DNA of 64,000 nucleotides, taken from JABWBH01 sp964526695 (GTDB taxonomy: Bacteria; Planctomycetota; Phycisphaerae; UBA1845). The stretch lies in the NCBI GenBank assembly GCA_964526695.1, contig CAZGJA010000058.1, positions 24,953-88,952 on the forward strand. The letters run 5' to 3'. This document shows, one piece after another, positions 34,161-41,859 of this stretch (its first letter is position 1; each line of letters begins with the position of its first letter). The notes under the pieces are model-generated. The model searched no databases, had not been told where the DNA came from, and saw nothing but the letters and a program-made list of their open reading frames with translations. Made by a program: the position numbers and the translations under genes.

Positions 34161-34967
34161 TTACCTGCGCAGCGTCGTCACCACTTCCAGCGACTCGTCC
34201 GCTGATTTGATCGACTGACTGTTCAGCTCGAAGGCCCGTTGAGATTGAATGAGGTCGATTAATTCTCGCACGGGATCCACATTGCTCATTTCCAATTGCC
34301 CCTGATTAATGGCGCCCATGCCATCCTGGTTGGGCGTCCCGGTGACGGAGGCGCCCGATGCATCATTGGCAATGTACAAGTTGCGCCCGATCTGCTTCAG
34401 GCCTTCAGGGTTGACGAAGCGAGCCAGCTCAATCTGACCCACGGTGGTCAGCGTGTTGGAACCGGCAAGCCGGGCGCGGACTTCACCATTGCGCCCGACG
34501 ACGATTTCGGTGGCTTCCGCGGGCACGTTGACGGGAGGTTCGAGAATGGCGCCATCGCTGTTGGCCAAAACGATGTTGCCTTCCGGATTGCGGACGAAGT
34601 TGCCCGCACGACTGTAGGCGATCACTTCGGTCCCGTCATGGACGGTGCGAACCTGGAAGAACCCCTGGCCTTCGATCTGCAAGTCATAGGGTTTGCCCGT
34701 GGTGTCCACGGACCCCTGGCTGAAATTGATCTGCGTGCCGGACACTTTCACGCCGGTGCCCACCTGAATGCCGTGCGGAATCGGCTCGTCGTCGAGATTG
34801 GGGATGCCCGGCTCGCGCTTGATCTGATACAGCAGGTCTTCGAAGTTTACACGGGAGCGCTTGAAACCCACGGTGTTGATGTTCGACAGATTGTTGGCGA
34901 CGACGTTGAGCTTTTCGTCGAGCGCCCTCATGCCGGAAGCCGCCGAATGCAGTGCTGTTACACCCAT
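34161..34967 (-). CDS. flgG: Flagellar distal rod protein FlgG
   Basis: 268 residues. MGVTALHSAASGMRALDEKLNVVANNLSNINTVGFKRSRVNFEDLLYQ is the rod-protein N-terminus, including the ANNLSNINTVGFK signature; IQVGTGVKV and the C-terminus SNVDPVRELIDLIQSQRAFELNSQSIKSADESLEVVTTL are FlgG-specific. AGAGG five bases before ATG 34967 fixes the start. It builds the distal rod through the P and L rings encoded downstream. Confidence 0.95.
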   Translation of the reverse strand: MGVTALHSAASGMRALDEKLNVVANNLSNINTVGFKRSRVNFEDLLYQIKREPGIPNLDDEPIPHGIQVGTGVKVSGTQINFSQGSVDTTGKPYDLQIEGQGFFQVRTVHDGTEVIAYSRAGNFVRNPEGNIVLANSDGAILEPPVNVPAEATEIVVGRNGEVRARLAGSNTLTTVGQIELARFVNPEGLKQIGRNLYIANDASGASVTGTPNQDGMGAINQGQLEMSNVDPVRELIDLIQSQRAFELNSQSIKSADESLEVVTTLRR

Positions 34968-35099
34968 GTCAACCTCTTGCCACAAAGCCCGGGCTGCATG
35001 ACATTGATCACGACACGCCCGCGAATCTTTTCAGTGCCTCTGCCCGGCCTGCCGGACAATCGGAAGTGCGGTCGTGCCTGAGCTCATGCTCCCACACGG

Positions 35100-35864
35100 T
35101 TACGCGACGCGACCGACCGACTGGATCAAGCGACCCATCGACTCATCCTGCAGCGTCAGCAGACGCGCGTTAATCTCATACGCTCTTTGAACTTCGATCA
35201 TGCCGGTCAGTCCCTTGATGGCGTCAAACGTGGACTGTTCCAATACATTGGGGACGACCTTTGCCGTCGCCGGGATCTGCTCCGCCTCGCCGGCCTCAAA
35301 GAGGTTGGATCCCACTTTGCGAAGGCGATTCAGGTCGGCGAAGGACGTCACGCCGATGCGTCCGATCTCGGCGCCATCCTGCTGGACCACACCGTCGCCG
35401 GTGATCGACACTTCGCCGCCGCCTTCCTGACGGCGAATCGGCGAGCCGGCACGATCCAGCACGCGAAGCTGGCCGTCGCCGGCACTCAGCACCAGTTCCC
35501 CGTTCGCGTTGAACGTCATCCGTCCGTCGCGCGTGTAGCGCACCCGGTCGCCGTCCTGGACCGCGAAAAATCCATCTCCCTCAATGGCAGCGTCGAGCGG
35601 TTGCCCGGTGTGTTCGATCGCGCCCTGCTGGAAGCTGTGAACCGTGGGTCGCACGCTCAGCCCGCCGCTCATGCCGTCGAGCACCGGATGCCGCATCGAA
35701 AGAGCCCCGGGCGCCATGCGACTGGCGACCGGTCGTTGTGAGAACACGGCGAGATCGTGCTTGAAGCCGTGCGTGTCGGCGTTGGCCAGGTTGTTCGCCA
35801 TGATGTTCTGGCGATACTCGTTGGCCTGCATGCCGGCGGTGGAAAGATAAGCGCCGTAGGTCAT
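35100..35864 (-). CDS. flgF: Flagellar basal-body rod protein, FlgF type
   Basis: 254 residues with the same family frame: GMQANEYRQNIMANNLANADTHGFKHDL at the N-terminus and GLTGMIEVQRAYEINARLLTLQDESMGRLIQSVGRVA at the C-terminus. Central GDGFFAVQDGDRVRYTRDGRMTFN. The length and location before flgG support FlgF (proximal rod). The start overlaps the stop of the preceding small ORF (ATGA at 35861-35864). Confidence 0.92.
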   Translation of the reverse strand: MTYGAYLSTAGMQANEYRQNIMANNLANADTHGFKHDLAVFSQRPVASRMAPGALSMRHPVLDGMSGGLSVRPTVHSFQQGAIEHTGQPLDAAIEGDGFFAVQDGDRVRYTRDGRMTFNANGELVLSAGDGQLRVLDRAGSPIRRQEGGGEVSITGDGVVQQDGAEIGRIGVTSFADLNRLRKVGSNLFEAGEAEQIPATAKVVPNVLEQSTFDAIKGLTGMIEVQRAYEINARLLTLQDESMGRLIQSVGRVA

Positions 35865-36052
35865 GACGAAGACTCCGTCAGCGCGATCCGCGTCTGCACG
35901 TGCTGAGCGTGCAGCAGGAACTGATCCGCCAGCGCCTTCAGCGCCTCAGCCCGCACGATCGCGCCAAGCGCCGACCAGTCATGCCGATCCGACAGGGTGT
36001 CCGCGTGGCATTGGGTCTGATGAAGAAAGAGGCATCCGTTCCTCTCGTTCAT
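35861..36052 (-). CDS. Small hypothetical protein, first gene of the rod/ring operon
   Basis: 63 residues, starting MNERNGCLFLHQTQCHADTL. GGAG six bases upstream of ATG 36052 and a four-base overlap with flgF indicate a real gene. C-terminal helix (EALKALADQFLLHAQHVQTRIAL). No recognised domain; not obviously FlgB, FlgC or FlgE. Location suggests a rod-assembly or export-related role, which is inference. The open frame continues upstream without protein-like sequence. Confidence 0.6.
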   Translation of the reverse strand: MNERNGCLFLHQTQCHADTLSDRHDWSALGAIVRAEALKALADQFLLHAQHVQTRIALTESSS

Positions 36053-36523
36053 GCGCTTCTCCATAAGCGTGTCGAACGGTTGATGTCCGAACGGGGCGTG
36101 CCTTAGACAATCCGCGTGCCAGAGGAGAACGCTCGTGCCCGGACCGAGGAGCTTCCAAGATCCGGCCGGGTCGCAAGTTGCCGAAAACACTGGGGTTGTG
36201 TGATGCTGGTCATCAGTGAGCAGGGAGCGCGAGTCGCGGCGAAGGCACTGAGCAGACGCGCAAGGAGCGCCGGAGGTCGGCAGGAATTGTTGCGCGGTCG
36301 CCTGGTGAGACGAGGCGTTTCGGCAACCACAGGGTGCGCGCAAGGCGTATGCCGCGCGACGGGTGATCCGCTCGACCTGTGCAAGCGCCCGGCGTATTCC
36401 GAGCCGGGGCGCGAGGCTTCAGCCCGTGCGAATTCTCGCGCGGGCTGAGGTCATGCGACTCGGGACTGAAATGAAACCGCCCTCGCTGGCGCTACGGGTT
36501 CGGAAGGTGACCGGCGGCGCCGA
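36053..36523. other. Intergenic region between sod and flagellar operon
   Basis: No supported gene. It contains the candidate sigma-54 promoter (36106-36121), a hairpin TCAGCCCG (36419-36426) / CGGGCTGA (36441-36448), and a dispersed CCCTCGCTGGCGCTACGGGT element (36480-36504) also present near 56565-56740. Confidence 0.5.
36106..36121 (-). promoter_or_regulatory. Candidate sigma-54 promoter of the flagellar rod/ring operon
   Basis: The - strand reads TGGCACG-CGGA-TTGTC, close to the sigma-54 consensus TGGCACG-N4-TTGCW with the -24 GG and -12 TTG kept; the C of the -12 element is T. Predicted transcription start is about 40 bases before the small first ORF. Flagellar rod genes are commonly sigma-54 dependent. 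Confidence 0.4.
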
Positions 36524-37132
36524 CTACGGCTTGGCGAAGCGGTCCGCGACGTCGTCCCAGTTGATCGTGTTCCACCAGGCCGTGATGTAGTCGGGCCGGC
36601 GGTTCTGATACTTGAGGTAGTAGGCGTGCTCCCAGACATCCAGCCCGAGCAGCGGCTTCAGCCCCTTGGTGTATGGGCTGTCCTGGTTCGGGAAGTCCTG
36701 GATGACGAGCTTGCCGGAGGCGTCCTTGCACAGCCAGGCCCAGCCGCTGCCGAACCGCGCCGTGGCCGCAGCGCCGAACTTGGCCTTGAAATCGTCGAAA
36801 CCGCCCCATGCGCCTTTGATCGCGTCGGCGAGCGGACCTTTCGGCTGACCGCCGCCGCCGGGCTTCAGGTTCTTCCAGAAGATGGAATGGTTGCTGTGCC
36901 CGCCGCCGTGGTTGTTCACCGCGCCGCGAATGTCTTCGGGAACGGCGGCAAGCCCTTTGAGCAGGTCTTCCAGCGGCTTCTTGTGCAGGTCGGGGTGCTT
37001 GTCCAGTGCTTCGTTGAGCTTGGCGACGTAGGTGGCGTGGTGCTTGCCGTGATGGATGCGCATCGTCTGCTCGTCGATGTGTGGCTCGAGCGCGTTGAAC
37101 TCATACGGCAAGGGCGGCAATTCATGCGCCAT
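36524..37132 (-). CDS. sod: Superoxide dismutase, Fe/Mn family
   Basis: 202 residues. Metal ligands are in place: His27 (MRIHHGKHHATYV), His82 (NHSIFWKNL), Asp165 and His169 (DVWEHAYYLKYQNRRPDY). GGGHSNHSIFW and the PNQDSP segment fit Mn or cambialistic members better than strict Fe-type, but metal use cannot be decided. It dismutates superoxide to peroxide and oxygen in the cytoplasm. AAGGAG nine bases upstream supports ATG 37132. Confidence 0.95.
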   Translation of the reverse strand: MAHELPPLPYEFNALEPHIDEQTMRIHHGKHHATYVAKLNEALDKHPDLHKKPLEDLLKGLAAVPEDIRGAVNNHGGGHSNHSIFWKNLKPGGGGQPKGPLADAIKGAWGGFDDFKAKFGAAATARFGSGWAWLCKDASGKLVIQDFPNQDSPYTKGLKPLLGLDVWEHAYYLKYQNRRPDYITAWWNTINWDDVADRFAKP

Positions 37133-37466
37133 GGGTGAATCTCCTTCTCCTGTTGCTGCGTCCGAACGAAAACTGGGGCGACTCCGGTCGCATGACGGTA
37201 CGGCGCACGCGGCGCGGCGTCAATCCGATCGCCGCTTAACTCGCCACCGCGGGCAGGTTGACGGCATCGTGCACGCAGGCACGCCTACCGGGTGCGTGGG
37301 CTCCCAAACTGGCACGGGTCTGCAGCCGCAGGCTCTAGCGGTCTAAACGTTGCAGTTGCGATTCGTGCGCCACGGCCTGGCGAGTACGCCAGACCGTGCC
37401 ACCCTCCGACCGCCGGCTTAGGCCGGGCAGTTTTCTGGAGCGAGCCAGAGCGTGCGACCCCCGCGG
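37133..37466. other. Intergenic region with one dispersed repeat
   Basis: No supported gene. Copy of the 39-bp repeat family at 37370-37404 (GCCACGGCCTGGCGAGTACG...), about 70 bases beyond the metalloprotease stop. The sod promoter must be at the left end; no clear hexamers were identified. Confidence 0.45.
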
Positions 37467-39365
37467 TTACGGCCTCCGGGAGTTGCGGAGCCTCATGCGG
37501 CAGTCGGTGATTTCCTGGAACGGCGCGTCACCGCGCGGAATGGGCAGCCGGATGGCCGCCCAGTCGTTGAAGTCCCGCAGCGTCGTGCACACGCGGTCGT
37601 CGCAGACGCCGTTGTCGGTGCCGCACTCCGCGGAGAGACGTGCGATGCAGTTGATGTTGCGCTGGAGATTGCGCTTGATGCGTCCGTCGCCGTTCCAGTC
37701 CACGGGCGTGTCGCCGCAGACGCCGAGGTTCTCGTCCAGCTCCGCTTCCGGCAGGTTTGCCCGCGACCCGTCGGAGTAGTTCACCCCGCCGTCGCCCACC
37801 GCGTCGCAGTCGGTGTCCGTGCCGGGGAACGCGTAGCGGTAGTTCATCACCGAGTTGTAGTTGGGCTTGTAGGTCTTGTCCTCGAATCCGCCGTGACGCA
37901 GGAAGAGGTTGTGCCCCAGCTCGTGCATGCACACCGTCGCCACGCGCAGCGCGTTGCCGAACCAATTGTCCGACGACACGATGAAGTCATCCCCCGGCAG
38001 CTCCGCGATTCCGGAGTTGCCGTTGCTGTTGAACGCATGACAGAAAATGGAGTAGTGGAACAGATCCTCGCGCAGAGGGTCGAAGTTCGCGGCCTTGTAG
38101 GTGTTGAACTCGCTGTCGAAAAGCACCATGGCGTCGTTGCCGAGGAAATTGCCGCCGGTGAACACGCCTCCCTGTCCGTAGTCCACGTGAAGCCGGATGC
38201 CGCGCGGCAGTCCGTAGGGGTTCACCACGGGTGAAGCCGCGAACGCATCAACGAGCATCTGGACGGATTCCCCCCGCGGCTGGTGCGTGTGGCTTCCGCC
38301 GGTGGCGTCGTCTGTCCAGTCAATCTCAAGGAAGATGTCCCTGAGCACGGGATGGGCGCCGAGCGCCGGCAGGTCAAGGCCCGCAAGCGTGCCGAGGATT
38401 TCATCGCCGTCTTTCAGGCCGTCGCCGTCGGTGTCCGAGTTGTTCGGGTCCGTGCCCGTGTGCGTGATGCCCGTGTAATCTCCGTCGTTGCTCTCCCAGA
38501 CGTCCCAGAGCCGGTCCTCGTCGGTGTCGAGAATGAACAGCCTGTCGCCGTGGCTCTCGCCGGTGGTGTCGCCGCGCGGGTTGTCCGGGCGGATCGGCGC
38601 GGTGGACGTCACGCGGAGCGGATCGCCGACCTCTCCTTCAGGGGATTCGCCCAGCCAGCCGTGCCGGTCGTGGCCGCTGTAATCGAGAATCGCCTGCTCG
38701 CCGGCGTTTTCATCAAGCCGCCAATATCCGGCCAGCCCCTGCCCGCGGAAAGGCGCTTGCCGGTCGAACTGCTCGAGCATGTCCGCGTCGGACAGGGCGA
38801 GATCCCACAGGCGGACTTCCTCAAGCGTGCCGCGGTAGAAGGCGCCCAGCTCGCCGCCGTCGCCGACCAGCCCGGCTCCAAACAGCACCGGCTCCGTCGA
38901 GTCCAGGTCCGCGCTGACGGACGTCGCCTTCGCAGTTACGCGACGGCCGTTGACATAGAGTCGAAGTTCGCTCGCCGCGCCGTCGAGGACCATCCCGACA
39001 TGCGTCCACTTTTCGGGTGTCACCCTCTTGGCAGAGACGCTGATGGCGTCCGCGCCGTTGGAGCCGGACACGCGCCCCACGAGCTGCCCGTCCCAGAACT
39101 CGAGGGTGTATTCACGACCGCCGCCGATGGCGTCGGACCATTTCGAGACCAGGCGCTGGCGCGTCTCCACGTCGGGCGTCAGGAGCCAGCACTCGACGGT
39201 GAAGCTCGATCCGGCGGGCGCGGCGCCGAGGTCCGGGATCATCGCCCGCGCGGCGATTCCGTCGAACGACAACGCACGCCCCGCGCGAAACTCCTCGAAC
39301 GCCGCCGCGCCGGCGGAACCGCATACCCACGCCGCCAACACCGCCACGACCAACATCCGGTTCAT
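37467..39365 (-). CDS. Secreted metalloprotease with LamG and TSP3-type calcium repeats
   Basis: 632 residues from ATG 39365 (GGAG seven bases upstream); the open frame extends upstream only through repeat DNA. Signal peptide (MNRMLVVAVLAAWVCGSAGAAA). Then a LamG/concanavalin-like domain (about 25-240: ALSFDGIAARAMIP..., GSSFTVECWLLTP, GYWRLDENAGEQAILDYSGHDRHG), calcium-type repeats (LDTDEDRLWDVWE, DPNNSDTDGDGLKDGDE), and a metalloprotease region with zinc motif HELGHNLFLRHGG (HExxHxxxxxH; about 480-492) followed by the Met-turn-like SVMNYRY. The C-terminal part is Cys-containing and ends near CRMRLRNSRRP. An extracellular or surface zinc protease; specificity unknown. Confidence 0.9.
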   Translation of the reverse strand: MNRMLVVAVLAAWVCGSAGAAAFEEFRAGRALSFDGIAARAMIPDLGAAPAGSSFTVECWLLTPDVETRQRLVSKWSDAIGGGREYTLEFWDGQLVGRVSGSNGADAISVSAKRVTPEKWTHVGMVLDGAASELRLYVNGRRVTAKATSVSADLDSTEPVLFGAGLVGDGGELGAFYRGTLEEVRLWDLALSDADMLEQFDRQAPFRGQGLAGYWRLDENAGEQAILDYSGHDRHGWLGESPEGEVGDPLRVTSTAPIRPDNPRGDTTGESHGDRLFILDTDEDRLWDVWESNDGDYTGITHTGTDPNNSDTDGDGLKDGDEILGTLAGLDLPALGAHPVLRDIFLEIDWTDDATGGSHTHQPRGESVQMLVDAFAASPVVNPYGLPRGIRLHVDYGQGGVFTGGNFLGNDAMVLFDSEFNTYKAANFDPLREDLFHYSIFCHAFNSNGNSGIAELPGDDFIVSSDNWFGNALRVATVCMHELGHNLFLRHGGFEDKTYKPNYNSVMNYRYAFPGTDTDCDAVGDGGVNYSDGSRANLPEAELDENLGVCGDTPVDWNGDGRIKRNLQRNINCIARLSAECGTDNGVCDDRVCTTLRDFNDWAAIRLPIPRGDAPFQEITDCRMRLRNSRRP

Positions 39366-39616
39366 GTTCCTGCTCCCAATTCTCTGCGGGGCGGGCGCGC
39401 ACCCGCCCGACCGACGTCCTCGCCTTGACGCACCGGTGACCTTCTGGGGTGGGTTCGTTGGGATTCTATCCGATTCGGGGCCGCTGGAACAGGGGCCCTC
39501 GCCGCCTATCGGTCGCGCGTCGGTGGTCTGATGTCGCGGGTGGCAAACGAGACCCACAGGATCGGGTGGAGGCTTACGCAGCAGCGACGGGACCGGGGTG
39601 GCAGGGTCCGGCGGCT

Positions 39617-39651
39617 GGGTGGCATGGCCTGGCGTACTCGCCTGGCCATGC
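39617..39651. repeat. Single copy of the 39-bp repeat family
   Basis: GGGTGGCATGGCCTGGCG-TAC then TCGCCTGGCCATGC; same family as 23128-23283 and 48496-48612, in the orientation of the latter. Confidence 0.8.
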
Positions 39652-39681
39652 TTCGGGAGAAGCGTGCCCATTCCTGTGGTG

Positions 39682-39707
39682 CACGGGTCCGCTGCTGCGG
39701 ACCCGTG
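39682..39707. repeat. Perfect 11-bp palindromic hairpin
   Basis: CACGGGTCCGC (39682-39692), loop TGCT, GCGGACCCGTG (39697-39707). It follows a 39-bp repeat by 31 bases, and degraded relatives follow other copies (20103-20125, 48645-48660). It could terminate the enoyl-CoA hydratase transcript. Confidence 0.7.
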
Positions 39708-39787
39708 CCATCCGGCAAGCGCCGCTGCAACCGTGCCCGGGTCTGCTCCGCTCCGCGCCGTTCCCGTGCAGTCCCCGGCAGACTCGA

Positions 39788-40567
39788 TCATCCCGGCGCC
39801 CAGCGCGGCTTGCGCTTTTCCATGAACGCCCTCATGCCCGGATGACCGTCCGCGTCGTCGAGGAAGCAATCGGCAAACGCCGTCACGTCGTCACCGTCGC
39901 GCATGGCCCGCTTGGCCGCGGCGATGGCGTGGGGGCCGGCGGAGAAGAACGATTTGGCGACGGCCTCGACGCGATGCGCGAGGTCCTCGACCGAGTTCAC
40001 GGCCTCGTCGATCAGTCCCATGGCGACGGCGTCCTCGGCCTTGATCGCCTCGCCGGAGAAGATCATCCGCTTGGCCTGCGCCGGACCGACCAGCTCGGGC
40101 AGGCGGCGCACGCCTCCCCAGCCGGGGATCAGTCCCAGCGTGGTCTCCGGCAGCCCGACCTTGGCGGTGCGCACGGCATATCGGAAGTCGCACGCCAGCG
40201 CCAGCTCCAGCCCGCCGCCCAGCGCCGCCCCGTTCAGTGCCGCGATCGTGACACACGGCAGCGCCGCCACGGCGTCGAACACGTCGCTGCCGTGCTGGCC
40301 GAATCGCCGCGCGCCCTCCACGTCGCAGCCGCTCATCTCCTTGATGTCCGCCCCGGCGAAAAACACCTTGCCCTCCCCGGCAAGCACGCACACCCGGACC
40401 ACGTCCGACACGCCGCCCGGCTGCGCGCACTGCCGCGCCACCTCACCCACGGCCGCGTCCAGCTTGTTGAGCACCGCGCTGGAGAAGATGTTCAACCCGC
40501 CGTCCGTGGAAAACGTCACATGCACCAGCGGACCCCTGCGCGACACGCTGACTTTGGTTTCGCTCAT
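39788..40567 (-). CDS. Enoyl-CoA hydratase/isomerase (crotonase family)
   Basis: 259 residues; ATG 40567 with GAGGAG about 13 bases upstream. Crotonase segments: GKVFFAGADIKEMSG (oxyanion-hole region), LPCVTIAALNGAALGGGLELALACDFRYA, KVGLPETTLGLIPGWGGVRRL. Both glutamates equivalent to the rat crotonase catalytic pair are present (Glu121 in GLELAL and Glu141 in LPETT), which favours true hydratase activity on 2-enoyl-CoA over isomerase only. It is a single gene without a visible beta-oxidation operon. Confidence 0.9.
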   Translation of the reverse strand: MSETKVSVSRRGPLVHVTFSTDGGLNIFSSAVLNKLDAAVGEVARQCAQPGGVSDVVRVCVLAGEGKVFFAGADIKEMSGCDVEGARRFGQHGSDVFDAVAALPCVTIAALNGAALGGGLELALACDFRYAVRTAKVGLPETTLGLIPGWGGVRRLPELVGPAQAKRMIFSGEAIKAEDAVAMGLIDEAVNSVEDLAHRVEAVAKSFFSAGPHAIAAAKRAMRDGDDVTAFADCFLDDADGHPGMRAFMEKRKPRWAPG

Positions 40568-40669
40568 GATCTCAGGCTCCTCCTCGAATGACCGCGACCG
40601 GCGCATGCTCCATGCGCCGGACGAATGAGCAGAGCGTACACCCACGACGATGCGCAGGGAATCAAAGGC

Positions 40670-40704
40670 GGGTGGCATGGCCTGGCGTACTCGCCTGGCC
40701 ATGA
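40670..40704. repeat. Single copy of the 39-bp repeat family
   Basis: GGGTGGCATGGCCTGGCGTA then CTCGCCTGGCCATGA. It lies just before the rhamnosidase remnant. Confidence 0.8.
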
Positions 40705-40726
40705 GCATCGACCCTTGCATCCACGA

Positions 40727-40774
40727 TCACGGCGCCAGCGCCGCCTCGATCGTGTACGTTTCCGGACCTATCTC
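40727..40774 (-). pseudogene. 3' end remnant of a GH78 alpha-L-rhamnosidase gene
   Basis: Bases 40727-40759 are identical over 33 bases to 43217-43249, the last eleven codons and stop (TYTIEAALAP*) of the intact rhamnosidase. Further codons remain similar: EIGPE here against ELGSG there. The reading frame then meets unrelated DNA, so only about 16 codons survive. It is non-functional debris of a paralogue or a partial duplication. Confidence 0.8.
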
Positions 40775-40791
40775 ACGCGCGTCGCCCTCCC

Positions 40792-40911
40792 CCCATCCCC
40801 GGCGCCCTCTGGTGGGGCTTCTACACGCGCACCATCGTCGCCAATGTCATCGACGGTATCATCTACGCCGCGATCACCGGAGCCATCCTCGCTTGGCGGT
40901 GGCCCAATTGA
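40792..40911 (+). pseudogene. 3' end remnant of a membrane protein gene
   Basis: An open + frame without start codon reads PIPGALWWGFYTRTIVANVI, then DGIIYAAITGAILAWRWPN and TGA at 40909-40911. This looks like the last 38 residues of a protein with a C-terminal hydrophobic helix. The upstream part is missing; a rhamnosidase remnant on the other strand lies immediately before it. Family not identified. Confidence 0.6.
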
Positions 40912-41081
40912 CGTTGCAACTCCGCCGTGCCACTGACCTTGGCTCTGCAAGGTCAGTGCGCCAGCCGCGACCTCCCCTCCCACAACGGATATCAGTGCCA
41001 CGGCTCCTCCACGGTTTTTGGGCGGGTGGCCGACCTTAGCGTGGCGGGAACGATCTGCAGAGACAATGCGAGCCTGTGCCC

Positions 41082-41552
41082 CTATTCCCCGAGCGCCGAG
41101 CGCGCAAGTTGGGGCCATTTGGCCCTAACGTCTCTTAGATTGAGCTGGGCAAGCACAAGCGTCTCCTGAAGACGAATGCGACGGGTGTCGTCTGTAAGGG
41201 CAGCGTCGATGAGTGCTTCGTCCAAGTAGTCTTTATATCCCAGGATGTACCTAGCGTAGTCCTCGAATCTCTCTGGGCCGTCCTTTCCAACGAAGAGCGG
41301 AAGGACAGTGTCGAGAAGGAGCACGACTCCCGCCAAGAGGGACACAACACTTACACCAGTAGTTCCAATTTGCGCACGGAATTCAGGGATCAAGCTCACA
41401 AATACCGTCATACTAACAGCGACATTGATGATGCGCATCACCACCACACGTCGTCCAACCCTTTCACTCTTGGCCGCAAGCACATTGCCAACGTGTAAAC
41501 AGTCCTCGCCGATCTTCCGTGCCTTATCCTCCAGGGTCGTCTGTGCGGTCAT
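41082..41552 (-). CDS. SLATT-like two-transmembrane protein
   Basis: 156 residues from ATG 41552, chosen for GGAG six bases upstream; ATG 41564 would add four. N-terminal amphipathic helix (LEDKARKIGEDCLHVGNVLA), TM1 about 36-54, short loop, TM2 about 66-87, then a helical cytoplasmic tail (FEDYARYILGYKDYLDEALID...). Size, order and the DK/ARKI and tail pattern resemble SLATT domains (SMODS- and SLOG-associating 2TM effectors), proposed pore-forming defence effectors. No SMODS nucleotidyltransferase or SLOG gene is adjacent. Assignment is by pattern only. Codons look less G+C-biased (for example CTA, TTA-like positions) than the neighbours, which hints at transfer. Confidence 0.6.
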   Translation of the reverse strand: MTAQTTLEDKARKIGEDCLHVGNVLAAKSERVGRRVVVMRIINVAVSMTVFVSLIPEFRAQIGTTGVSVVSLLAGVVLLLDTVLPLFVGKDGPERFEDYARYILGYKDYLDEALIDAALTDDTRRIRLQETLVLAQLNLRDVRAKWPQLARSALGE

Positions 41553-41741
41553 GGTCTTCTCCATCGGGTGTAAACTTGACTGATTGATCCGCCTGTTGGC
41601 GGTGTCGCTCGTTCAGGTCGGCGAGTGGATATGCTAGCAGCACAGACCACCGCTCGCAAGGCGCACAAAGACTACAAGGCCGCCCCACCCACCTGCCCCT
41701 GCAGGCGTTAGCACGAAGAGATGAGCCTCGCGCGGATTCGT

Positions 41742-41859
41742 CTTCGCCCCAACGGGGCGACGGGCTGTAGCCACGGGTGAAGCGACGCGGCTCTGAGTGT
41801 CGCTTCACCCGTGGAAAGCATGAAGGGAACGCCGGCCGCCCCGGCAGGGGCGGAGGAAA
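41742..41859. repeat. Left inverted repeat of the HEPN cassette
   Basis: Bases 41742-41779 are exactly complementary to 43006-43043 (38 bp, CTTCGCCCCAACGGGGCGAC...). Further inward, CCCGTGGAAAGC (41809-41820) and CCGCCCCGG...GGGGCGGAGG (41836-41856) also have counterparts in the right arm. Inside it is a perfect 16-bp stem, CCACGGGTGAAGCGAC (41771-41786) with 41799-41814. It ends exactly at the HEPN stop codon. Confidence 0.85.

Larger units (their letters stand above)
40568..41081. other. Intergenic scar region with repeat and two gene remnants
   Basis: Contains the hydratase promoter region, a 39-bp repeat copy (40670-40704), the 3' remnant of a GH78 rhamnosidase gene (40727-40774), the 3' remnant of a membrane protein gene (40792-40911) and about 170 bases without recognised features before the SLATT-like gene's stop. 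Confidence 0.6.

Noticed and set aside
40625..40936. Frames translating the 39-bp repeat and remnants
   Set aside because: Start inside repeat DNA and are in a different frame from the membrane-protein remnant.
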